Shown one piece after another: positions 51,301 through 62,443 of a stretch of DNA of 64,000 nucleotides. Within the stretch, counting starts at the first letter, position 1. Every line of letters starts with the position of its first letter. This stretch comes from Solea solea (lineage: Eukaryota > Chordata > Actinopteri > Pleuronectiformes > Soleidae), in NCBI RefSeq assembly GCF_958295425.1, contig NC_081146.1:9745485-9809484 (forward strand), in the 5' to 3' direction. Below the pieces are notes generated by a model. It saw nothing but the letters and a program-made list of their open reading frames with translations, ran no database searches and had not been told where the DNA came from. Position numbers and translations under genes: made by a program.

Positions 51301-54300
51301 AAAACCAATGGATACTGATAAAAAAAGTCAATTGATCAAGGGAGCATCACCTCAACAGGATACACTCGGAGGAGAGAGCGAGGCCAGTGATAGTGACAAC
51401 TCAGAATACGACTCAGATTGTGATGAGGCTATAAAGCGATTGCACTCTGTGGTGGTGGTGCCAAAAAATTCTTCTCTTACAATGGCTACACGGAACACAG
51501 GAGCTTCATGCAGTCCTACAAATATTTCTGAGCTGCACAGTGATAATATAGCAGCTCATGTTAATGCCCCTGAAAACTCAAATCAATTCGGCTCCCAACA
51601 AAGGCGAGGTAGCTCTCCCAGTGTATTTGGGGAGACCAGTGGTCCATGTGCTGGTATAAATGACTCATCCACCAGCAGTATGTTGTGTCTGTCCCAGAGT
51701 AATATGATTGATAGTACCAGTCACTCAGAAGGTTCCAGCACTGTCAGTGCCCTGCCTTACATAGTTGGCCATATCGGTGCGCACGGAAGTGCCACAGAAT
51801 CTGCCCACAGTCTTGATTTCCGACAACATGAACAAGAGCAGAAACGGCAAAGTTCAAGCAGCAGAAATGAACAGATGTACTCCCATTATCAACATGGGGA
51901 GTTATCAAATGCTGACAATATCAGTGACAAGAATGAAGTAAACCTGGGTTGGGATTTTTCACAACTAGAGCAGCCAAGTAGTACATACCAACAACCCGAT
52001 AGCAGTCATGGGCCACAGTTATCAAATACTAAACTCACAGAAAATTCTCTTGAGGAACAGGAGCACAGGCAGAGTAATGCTTTGTGGAACCATCAATCCC
52101 CACACATGCAGACCAGCAGGAAACCCTACCTCCAAGCACAAGAACATTATCAGGATCCTGCAGGTGAAATCCATCCTGATTCCCTAACTAATGACCATGG
52201 TGACTACAGTGGGGATTTACAGGGGCACGAAATAAGTAGTAACAGCAGGGGTTCTGTTGTCCCTGACCCTCCAAGAGAAGACCATTTTAAACCCCACAGA
52301 GGCAGAGGGCCACCCAAGAAAAGACGTCCAGAGATTGAGTCTGATTCAGACAATGAGGCAGAGGCTGGGCCAGCAGGCAAAAAGGAGCGCCACGGTGATT
52401 TTGACATCTCGAAGGAAATGCTTGTCAAAGCCGAGGTGGTCCTTCCATCACTCGCTCTGCAGGACTTTCAAGATGCCAGTAAATGGAGAGACCTGGCCAA
52501 GTCAAAAAAGATGCCTCCTTACTTTGACTTGATCGAGGAGAATCTGTACTTGACTGAGAGGTAAGGTGTTTTCCAACCCGAGTGACACATTATCCAACAT
52601 AATTTAATTAGTTTTAATTAATTTAAAAAAAATTCTATGTTTAGAAAGAAGAGCAAATCTCATCGAGATATCAAGAGAATGCAGTGTGAGTGTCCAATGC
52701 TGTCGAGAGAGGAACGTTCAAAGGGAGCATTCTCATGCGGGGAAGACTGTTTAAACCGGCTGCTGATGATTGAGTGGTAAGTTGACAAACTGTACTACTG
52801 GGTTTCTTTGAAAACCAAGAAATTCAAGAATGACATTAAACTGGATTGCTCAATAGGTATTAACAAGTATTGTTCAAAGAGTGTTTTTTGGTACCTTAAC
52901 AAATTATGTGTATTACTTTAGCAAAAGAAAATCTTGTAAAATGGTTCACTTAATAAGATAAGACAAGAGCTGGTTAAAAAAAAAAAGTATATGGCTTACC
53001 ACCTACATTCTGTCATAAAAAAAAAAATAATAGGAATGTAATGTTTTCTCGAATTTTGTTTTTACGTTTTTACTTTCCAGCTCATCACGGTGCCTGAATG
53101 GACTGTACTGCTCCAATCGACGGTTTCAGATGAAACAACATGCCGACTTTGACGTTATCCTCACAGAAGATAAAGGCTGGGGACTGCGTGCTGCTAAAGA
53201 CCTGACTCCGTAAGCTTCTTACACGTTTGACACAATATTTTAATAATTTGCAAATTGCAGAAGTTTACAAAAGCCTTAGATGTAGGCTACAATAACACAA
53301 GTAGTTATAAGTTAACTGTATTTCAAAATGAACTATGTACATCTTAAACATGTTCTCAAATGCAATTGTTGTGGACAGATGAGTCAATTGTGCAACTTTT
53401 TTTTTTGTTTTTACTGCCATTGTAGAAACACCTTTGTGCTGGAATACTGTGGTGAGGTCTTGGACCACAAGGAGTTCAAAACCAGAGTGAAAGAATACGC
53501 TCGCAATAAAAACATCCATTATTACTTCATGGCTTTAAAAAACAATGAGGTAAGAATATGACACGTTGTAGTTTGTTAATATTTGAAGTGCAATATGTTA
53601 TTTGGTTTTGGTAAAGCATCTGGCAGAAATGGGTGACATTGTCTTTTACATCTTCAGATAATTGATGCAACGCTGAAGGGTAACTGCTCTCGGTTTATGA
53701 ACCACAGCTGTGAGCCCAACTGTGAGACTCAAAAGGTACATTGGCAAAATGAAGCTCTGTGATTATACAATTCCTCGTCAACCTACTAAAACCTGAATTA
53801 CTTGATGATGTTTTTTTGTTTTTTTTAATCTATTTTCAGTGGACTGTTAATGGTCAGCTCAGAGTTGGGTTCTTTACCACCAAGGCTGTCGGCGCTGGAA
53901 CTGAACTGACATTTGATTATCAGTTCCAGAGATACGGGTATTATTTCTCTGCAGTTCTTGTTTTTTGGTTTGTTGCAAACCATTTAACATGTACTTCTGT
54001 GTGTGGATGTGTAGATCACTACTAGACATCAAAACTATAAAAGAACACATATGGAATTATATCTTAAACAAACCATAATATATTTTATATATTGATGACA
54101 GCTTTGATTACTTCTGGCATTCCCTTAATCAGATACTCAAGGTAGTTACCTGGTTTTAAGTTACCAGGTGTGCTTTTTTAGGAGTTGATCAGTTTTATTC
54201 CACAAATACCCATATTGGACTGCTGTTCTAATTCATAGAAACAAGAATTACTTAACTAAGTAAAGAGAAGTGTCAGTCCATCATTATTTTAGGACATGAC

Positions 54301-57300
54301 AGTCTGTCAGTCCAGAAAATGTCAATATTTTTGTATTTATGCTCAACTGTTCAAATGCTTTCATGACCACTGAGACAAAGAGTTGCCTCTCCTGCAGAGG
54401 ATAAATTACCAGCCTCAGAAAGTGCAAATTAACAGCACCTCAGATTAAAACCCACATAAATGCTCTACACACGTCAAGTAGCAGACGTAGGAGACCGCCT
54501 GAATCAGGCCTTCAAAGAAACAATTACTGAGGAAAAAGAGGAGAATTGCTTGGGCCAAAAAATCCAAGGAATGGTCATTAGACCAGTGGAAATCTGTGCT
54601 TTTGTCTGATGAGTCCAAATTTGAGATTTTTGGTGATACCCACCATGTCATTGTGAGATGCAGAAAAGGTGAGGAGGTGTTCTCTTCATGTGTGGTTCCT
54701 ACCGTGTAACGTGGAGGAGGTATGATGTGTGGGGGTGCTTTACTGGTGACACTGTTGGTGATTCATTCAAAATTCAAGGCACTCCTAACCAACTTGGCTA
54801 CCACAGCATCCTACAATCACATGCCATCCAATCTAGTTTGCACTGAGTGGGCCATCATTTGTTTTTCAACTGGACAATGACCCTAAGCGCACCTCCAGAC
54901 GATAAAAATGCTATTTGGCCAAGAATGAGTGATGGAGTGCTTTGCCTCCACAGTCACCTGTCCTAAACACAATTTGGGATGAGCTGGACCACAGAGTGAA
55001 GACAAAGCAGTGGGAACTCCTTCCACTATTGGAAAACCTTTCTATGTGACTAACTCTTAAATCTGATTGAGAGAATTTGAAGAATCTAAAATATAAAACA
55101 TGTTTCCATTTACGGCGTAATACCATACCATGTTCCTTTATGTTTTTGATGTGTTCAAATATAATTTACAATGTAGAAAATAATAATAAAAAAAGAAGAG
55201 ATAAACAATTAACGGTGCTGTATGGAAGTCTTAAAGCTTGTGGGTTTATCTTTGATTTCACCTTTTTTTTTTCCAAATTTAATTCTCCAGCAAAGAGGCA
55301 CAGAAATGCTTCTGTGGTGCACCCAGCTGCAGAGGCTTCCTGGGTGGAGAGAACAGAGTCAGTGTTCGAGCTGCTGGAGGGAAGATGAAGAAAGACCGTA
55401 GTCGAAAGAGTGCTCTCACCACAGTGAGTTCTTTGATTCATATGCCTAAGTTTTTCCTGTCATCTGTTTGACATAACTTTGAAGGGGGGAAAAGTTCAGT
55501 TTGTGTTGAAGTTAGAATAACTGGTGCAATGTATAAATAGTGCAGTCAAAACCCAAATGAGTGGATATCCCAGTATGAACTATTAGTATTATTAAATGTA
55601 GTTTTTATATATATATATGGATTTAGCTTGGTAGATAACGGCTCATTACCCAGTTAATCGTAAAGTGGTATTCAGCAGGCCGCATAAAATGGCCTATATA
55701 GTCAAACATGTATGTTGCAATCCTATTACAATAACTTATTTGCTGTGGTGATGTTGATGGTAAATTACATTTATTTAATACATATGATAATATCCAGGCA
55801 AAAATAAGTAACTGATAACTTGATGTTGTCCTCTCACAGGTCGATGAGGAACTGGAGGCATTACTGGAGAATGGAGAAGGCCTGTATGATGAGAAACAGG
55901 TGGTGTCTCTCTGCAGGCTAATGGTCCGAGTGGAAACCATGGAGCAGAAACTCACATGTCTCAAGCTCATAAGAGTATGACCAGACTACATTGATAATGA
56001 AATAATTTGTTTACTTACCTGTCGTGAGTTGTTGATTTGTTAGTTGTTATCATGGTTCTCAGCATGTTGTATGTTTGTGTTTCACAGGATACTCAAAATA
56101 CATCATGCCTAAAACAGTTCTTGGACCATCATGGATTGTCTTTGCTGTGGATCTTCATGGTGGAGCTTTCTGAAGCGAAAGGCAACAGTGCCAATAATGT
56201 CAAACTACAGTTAGAGGTTAGATACATCTTTGGTTGGACCCATTAAATCATTCATGTACAACTATCTCTTGCTTTATTGCTGACAGTATATTCTGTTAAC
56301 AGATTATGACGACCCTGGCTGTCCTTCCGATCTCAACTAAGAACATGTTGGAGGAGAGCAGAGTCCTGACCTTTATTCAGCGTTGGGCCCAAACAAAAAC
56401 TCTCCCTCACCCTGCTGAGATGGATGGCTACTCCAGTGAGAACACCTCCCGTGCTCAAACACCCCTCAACACTCCTGATGGTTCCTCCACCAAAATGGGA
56501 CCAGAATTGGATGCCGACGCCTCCAAACCTGCTGTGTACCGCCGCCTTAAAATCATCAGTGAAAACAGTCTGGACAGTGCACTATCTGATGCCAGCAAAG
56601 CTTCTGATGGGAAGGAGGAGGAGGAGGAAGAAGACGATGATGATGAAGAAGATGAATCCTCAAATGCAGCACATCCGGACGTCAAGCAACTAATGGCAGA
56701 ACCAGTGTGTGAAACTGCAGAACCAACAAAAGATACAATTGAAGAGTCAGAGAAGGAGGAGAAACAGGAAGAAATAGCAATGTCCCCAAGCAGCCAGGAC
56801 CAACCTCAAACTGAGGAGCTAAAAGACAAAATGGAGTTGGAAGTGGAGGATATGGACATTGAGAAGAAAGAGGACACAACTGATGGTCTGAAGGATGAAC
56901 TTCAGAATGAGTCAAATGAAACGAGTGACAAACAGGAAGGAGAAGGGGAACCAAACAGTCTGGTTGTGACAGAAACAACTGAAATGGAAAGTGACCAGTC
57001 TGCTGTAAAAGTTCTAGAGTCAGAGAGTGAGCCCACCAATACAGAAGTTGCTGATGTTTCATCTGTGCCACCACAAGAGCAGATGGAAGTCCAGATTGAG
57101 ATGGAAGAGGTTGACAAAGCTCCTCTTGGCAATGAGGAACAACCTTTTGAATCTACTTCTGATGCCCCCCCAAGTGTTGAGATCCCAGAGGCCAGTATGC
57201 CCTTGGAGGTATCAGTGGCCCCCTTGGACCCATCAGTGATAGGAACTCCTTCTCAGGATGAAGAGGAAGGTGTCTCAGATGTAGAGAGTGAGAGGAGTCA

Positions 57301-60300
57301 AGAGCCCCAGCTCACTGCTTTGGACATTTGTGGCATGGCTGCCAGGCTTCTGGAAAGCTGGAAGGATCTAAAGGTGAGACAATGTCAAATATGCAAAAGG
57401 TGGAGTACTACTGCTTTTCTGTTTGTAATTTGTATGCATGCTATTGTAGTTTTAAGTTCTTAAGTCAAAGTGTCCTTGTCCTTTCAGGAGGTGTACAGAA
57501 TACCAAAGAAGAGTCAGGTGGAAAAGGAGGCAAGTGGTAAGTTACACCAAAGCTGATTTTTCGCATAATTTTTTTTCCCTCTACAAATGGTTGTATGTTA
57601 TGTTTTTTCTCTTTACAGATCGCAGCCGAGATCGAGAGACAGCTTTGACACCACGCACCACGTCTGGTAGCCGAGAACGTGAAAGGGAGCGGGAGAGGGA
57701 GAGGGAGAGAGAGCGTGACAGAGACAGAGATTATGACAGAGATCGAGATCGAGATCGAGACTGGGACAGGGACAGAGAGAGGGATCGTGATCGGGACCGA
57801 GATCGTGATCGTGATAGAGATCGCGATCGGGACCGAGATCGGGACAGAGAGCGCGATCGAGATCGAGGCTCTGACAAAACTCCCCGCAGCACTGAAAGGC
57901 GAAGAAGACGCTCTCCTTCCCCACCATCATCTTATGACAGGAGCAGCCGACGCACTGAGGAACGGTAAGACCTGTCATTGGTGTAACATTGAAGTATACA
58001 TTTTTATATATATGTGCATAGCATAGTACATTTTAATTCTTTTTTTTTTTTTAAGGTTCGATCCATCTAACAGCAACAAGACGCCAAGGGGAGTTGGTGG
58101 CAAAGAGCGCAACAAGTTGTCGACAGAGGAACGCAGAAAACTCTTTGAGCAGGAGGTTGCTCAGAGGGAAGCCCAGAAACAACAACAACTTCAGCAGCAA
58201 CAGCAGCAGCAACAGCAGCAGCAGCAGCAGCAACAACTACAAGCTATGGCTTATGACCCTGCTCTAGCCTACGTCTCCAGCCCTGGCTTCATCACTTACC
58301 CTCCTGGATATCCCATCCAGACCTTTGTGGATCCCACCAACCCAAATGCAGGTAAAGTGTTGCTCCCCACTCCTGCAATTGATCCTGCCTTGAGCTATGA
58401 ACAGACTCCTCCTCAGCATCTCATCTCAGATATGGGACTGACCTCTCCATCCTCCACTTCCCAAGCTACTCCAGTTTCCAGTCTTCCTCAGCACATCACC
58501 ACCACCACCAACCTCTCAACTGGAAACCCTCAGCAGTATGCCCAGCCAGCTGTAGCAACCCAGGATGGAGGTGTAGCTGTCCTCTCTGTTCCGGCCCAGA
58601 CACCCCCTCAGGTACAGAGCCAGCAGAGCTACACCACTCTTTGGGACCCCACCACTCAGCAAGCTGTGACTTTGCAGACCCAGCCGGCGCAACAGTATGC
58701 CACAGCTCCACCACCACCCCAAACACAGACCGCTATCTATTACCAAGGCCAGCCATGCCAAACTATCTACAGTATCCCTACTGCCTACCCACAGGCTAAC
58801 ACTCCAGTCATACAGGTAGGTACTTTGCCTGGATTCAGTTTTATTGTGCTCATATTCTGTATTTACTTTCTTTTACTTACTTAACTTAATTCTGAAATAA
58901 ATGGCTAATGAATGTATCGCAAGCATACTTTTATTATCTTTCAAATGATTATATGAAGCTCAAGCCAACATATTTAACTAATGCTTTCTTTTGCAAAAAA
59001 TAAGTTAATGAATCAATCAAGTGTTGTTGGGTAGAGGGTCACAGCAGCAGAGTGTAATTCTGCACATTTTAAACATTTCTTTTTAGAGCTGAAACAATTA
59101 ATCGATTAATCGATGAATCGATTATTAATCGATTCACCGCTAAACATTTTTTAAGGTTTTCTGATATTTTATGGACCAAACGATTAATCGAGAAAATAAT
59201 AGACAGATTCATCAATTATGAAAATAATCGTTAGTTGCAGCTCTATTTTTTTTTTTATCCTTTATTCTAATGCACTTCATTCTGTTTAATGCACAAAAAC
59301 TGTTTAATCTAAATGTGCCTTGTTGTTTCTGAAGGCATACACTGAACCCACAGCCAGCTACCTACATGGCCAGCCAGTGTATCCTGGCCATCAACAAGGA
59401 GTGGTGGTGCAGCAGGGAGGCACCGTCACTACAATAGTTACATCCCAAACTGTGCAACAGGTAACACTCCATCCACCAACAAATCCATCCAAAGCTCCAT
59501 ATAGCTGGTGGGGGCCCTCTTTCAGTGTGGCCACAAGGGGGGGCAGTATACATTGAAATGATGCTTCTCTGACGAGCTGTGATAGTCCTAGATCTAACAA
59601 AGGTCCTGTTAAGATGTAACTTAAGTAGGTAAAACAAATATAGGAAAGCGCTCAGTTGGCCCTGTCTGTCAAAATGATACATACAGTATGTATGTAAACT
59701 CCAATCATCGTGCATTTAGCTTACAAGTTTTGTTTTCTCACTAATAGTTGTATTAATGACTTAAGTAAAGCTACTTGGAGTCACTGCTGATACTTCTTTT
59801 CTGTCTCTTCTCTTTAGGAAATGATTGTACCCAACAATGTGATCGACCTTCCTCCACCATCTCCCCCCAAACCCAAAACTATCGTCCTACCTCCCAACTG
59901 GAAAGTGGCTCGGGACCCTGAAGGCAAAATCTACTACTACCATATTGCCACAAGGTTGGTGTCACAGTATCTCTATTCAATTTGTGTGCATATGTGTTTT
60001 GGCCTCTCGAAAGGCCATTCATGTGTTTCTATGACACATTACGTCCCTCTGCACACCAGGCAAACACAGTGGGACCCTCCAACATGGGAAGGAAGTAGCG
60101 ATAGCACGAGTGTGGACCATGAATCTGAGATGGACCTGGGAACACCAACGTATGACGAGAATCCCTCAAAGGTGAGCTGTTATTCACGACATTTGGCTTG
60201 AACAAAAATAGTGAAAAGGGTGAAGAGATATCACGCTCTTGTTTTCTCAGGAAGTTTATGTTTGAATGCAAAACATACAGTAATTATAGTGTTTGCTCCT

Positions 60301-62443
60301 TGAGGTAATTGAAGATGCTGCACTAGTGATTACTTTCAGCTGTGTTTTAAGACCGAGGAAAAAAAGAATAAACCCCTATACAACACTATTTTCAGTCAGT
60401 GTTTCATTCTCACCAGTGACTTCTCCCCACACAGAACAGCTCAGTGGAATCTACATAAAGACTTGAGTTTTGAAAAGTGAATGCACTTGCCCCACCCCCA
60501 ACTCAACTGTCTGTCCCTTAGCCTCAAGGTTGCGCAGGGAGGGAGGGAGGGGTGGATTTGCTCATCTTCTCTTCCTCTGCCTTGTTTGTTTTGTTTCGTC
60601 ATTTTTATCCTAACTTTGAGAATAATGAAAGCCACCTGGAAGACCTGGCATTTATTTGCAGTTTCTTAACTACATCCCTTTTCACGAGTGTCTTTAAACA
60701 TGTATCAGAGTTACCCATCAAAACTCAAGTGGTGACTCTCATGTTTTTATGCAAAGCTTCCTGCTAGCTACATGGTCAAAAACAATTTCCCAGCATCTTG
60801 CCTGGGTAGTTGGGTTGTTCATGTAATGCATTTAAGGATATAGTACTTGCTGCTGTACACTTGCACACATTTCTTTTTTTTCTTCTTTTTTTTTGCTTGG
60901 CAAAGTCCGTGTTTGTGCATGTGTCCATGTGTGAATTCTTTGTACTCGCTTTTGATCCTCACCACTTTGTTGTGGGTGTAGCCAGTCAGCTGTTGCCCGC
61001 CTGCCTTTGCTGTTGAAGGCCGAGGCCATGGAGGGAGCATCCTGGCAGGATATCCCTGCTTTCTGTCTAGTAGCTGGTGAGCAGGTGCTGATACACCACT
61101 GACCTTGATAGCTACTGTTCTGTAGCCAGTTGTCCCGTTTGATTGAGCTGATTCACAGGTGGGGCCTCATGGGTGGTTATAATAGCACAAAATGACTCTA
61201 CTGGGATATGTCTGTCTCCGCTGGTAAGTGCTGTCTTCCACCTCAGAAAGAATAGATGAAAATGGAGTTGGGTAGGATTTTGTCTTTGAGATACACTGTC
61301 AAAGCCAGCTGGCTTTTTAAAAAAAAATGTTTTTAAGAAAATCATAATACATCTAATCAAACTATTCCTCTCTGCCTCTATGTTGTTATAGTTTTCCACA
61401 AAGACGGCTGAAGCAGACACCTCAAGTGAACTGGCTAAAAAGAGTAAAGAGACGTTTCGCAAAGAGGTGAGCCAGAGTCTCTGCCAACAGTTTCTGCAAC
61501 AGCGATGTTAAACTCCAGATGTTTCCATTTTCTCTACACCTCTGCCTACTTAAAAAAGAATGTCTTCTATCCATCCATGCAAGTTCCAATTTGTGTTGAC
61601 TCTTTTCCTCTCTTATATGGTGCGTGTGTTTTTTTGTGTCCACGTGTGTTACTCAGATGTCCCAGTTCATCGTGCAGTGTTTAAATCCTTATCGAAAGCC
61701 AGACTGCAAATTGGGACGCATCAGCAACACTGAAGACTTCAAACACCTGGCTAGAAAGGTACAGTTAAACAATGAGATGTTTATCCACATTGCTGGTATT
61801 GCTCTTAATCCCTTTCAACCTTTCGTTGGCCTGTACATGGTCAAAGCAGAATGAAAGTATTGGTCACCGCTGAACAAAAGGAAAAGTTTTCAATGTTTCC
61901 CTCAAACCAGAACTAAATAGTTGAGCTCCCACGATCTCTTTTCTCAGCCACATGTTTTTGTATTCTGCCTCCGCAAGAGACTAAAAACATATTGTACATG
62001 TAAACTATTATCTGCCTCTCTTTTGTTTCTCTCATTCCTTTCTAAAAGCTCCTTGCACCAGATATTTCTTTAAAGACCAGCTTGTCTCCCCCCCCCCCCC
62101 CCCCCCCCCCCCCAGTAGGTTCATGGATTGTGTATATGTCAGGTTTGCACGTCATACTATGCACCAAACGGAGAGACAAGCTGTAGTTCACTCATTTAGA
62201 TTTACGCCGAATTATAAAGGCAGATGTGGTGTTGATGACAAACATGTTTTAATCTTTTCTCGTCTCTGCTTAAACTTCTAGCTCACACACGGAGTTATGA
62301 ATAAAGAGCTGAAGGCTTGCACCAATCCCGAGGACCTTGAGTGTAACGAGAATGTGAAGCACAAGACCAAGGAGTACATCAAGAAGTACATGCAGAGGTT
62401 CGGCTCCGTGTACAAGCCGAAGGAGGACACAGACGTGTACTAG
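45371..62443 (+). CDS. setd2: Histone H3-Lys36 trimethyltransferase Setd2
   Basis: Twenty-one coding exons: 45371-45405, 48142-48163, 48293-52560, 52645-52776, 53081-53209, 53426-53549, 53658-53735, 53840-53937, 55291-55423, 55840-55974, 56088-56216, 56303-57373, 57488-57536, 57619-57964, 58056-58815, 59335-59460, 59818-59954, 60060-60171, 61392-61466, 61657-61758 and 62282-62443. All phases close, giving 8223 nt (2740 residues; human 2564). The long disordered N-terminus has [20 protein letters not shown] and an RS-rich part. Then come AWS (about 1450-1500), SET (about 1503-1620, with [21 protein letters not shown] and [12 protein letters not shown] intact) and post-SET (KCFCGAPSC). Near the C-terminus are a WW domain ([19 protein letters not shown]...[10 protein letters not shown], about 2568-2600) and the SRI domain (about 2640-2735), which binds the phosphorylated Pol II tail. 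The enzyme makes H3K36me3 during elongation. Odd points are a 22-residue tandem repeat and an RD/RE tract. Confidence 0.95.
45406..48141 (+). other. setd2 intron 1
   Basis: A 2.7-kb AT-rich intron after the short first coding exon. It has GTATGT repeats at about 47999-48018, and no nested gene is seen. Confidence 0.6.
48710..49105 (+). repeat. In-frame 66-bp tandem repeat in setd2, six copies
   Basis: Exactly six units of 66 bp (396 bp) encode the 22-residue unit [13 protein letters not shown][L/P][G/D][L/F]QKSASK. Units differ at only a few bases: the first has P and F, units 2-4 have LGL, units 5-6 have LDL. That points to recent unequal exchange or slippage. It lies in the disordered N-terminal part of Setd2. 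Confidence 0.97.
54024..55190 (+). mobile_element. Degraded Tc1/mariner transposon in setd2 intron 8
   Basis: The left end (AGACATCAAAACTATAAAAG) and the following 150 bases look like the reverse complement of a Tc1 3' arm. The right end carries AATCTAAAATATAAAACATG and TTTACAATGTAGAAAATAAT. Between them is transposase-derived sequence: TCTGATGAGTCCAAATTTGA, GGGGGTGCTTTACTGGTGAC, TTTTCAACTGGACAATGACC. The frame is broken by stops and small deletions (for example a TAA in the ACCGTGTAACGTGG stretch), so no product is expected. It sits between two exons of the SET/post-SET region. Confidence 0.8.
57672..57866 (+). repeat. Arg-Glu/Arg-Asp dipeptide-coding repeat in setd2
   Basis: A 6-bp-period array (CG/AG-x-GA-x) encodes about 65 residues of alternating Arg and Glu, then Arg and Asp, broken only by single Tyr and Trp residues. 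The codons for Arg and Asp vary between units, so selection for the peptide, or an old array, is more likely than fresh slippage. Confidence 0.95.
58180..58243 (+). repeat. Poly-Gln tract in setd2
   Basis: CAA/CAG codons encode about 21 residues, nearly all Gln with two Leu, directly after the conserved [14 protein letters not shown] helix. Human SETD2 has only a short Gln run here. Mixed codons suggest moderate stability. Confidence 0.9.
59084..59245. repeat. ATCGATTAAT-type fold-back repeat (best copy)
   Basis: The ends are inverted: AGAGCTGAAACAATTAATCG on the left, and on the right CGTTAGTTGCAGCTCT. The interior is rich in ATCGATTAATCGAT. It is a short palindromic element, probably a MITE, in a setd2 intron. 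Relatives lie at 36971-37026 and 37973-38215. Confidence 0.65.
62088..62113 (+). repeat. Poly-C run of 26 in the last setd2 intron
   Basis: An uninterrupted C homopolymer (G in the complementary strand). It could form an i-motif or quadruplex, or mark an assembly uncertainty. Confidence 0.7.

Noticed and set aside
57613..57978. Asp/Leu/Cys-rich minus-strand and Glu/Ile/Thr-rich plus-strand frames across the RD/RE region
   Set aside because: A six-base-period array keeps several frames open. Only the plus-strand RE/RD frame is continuous with Setd2 exons in phase.
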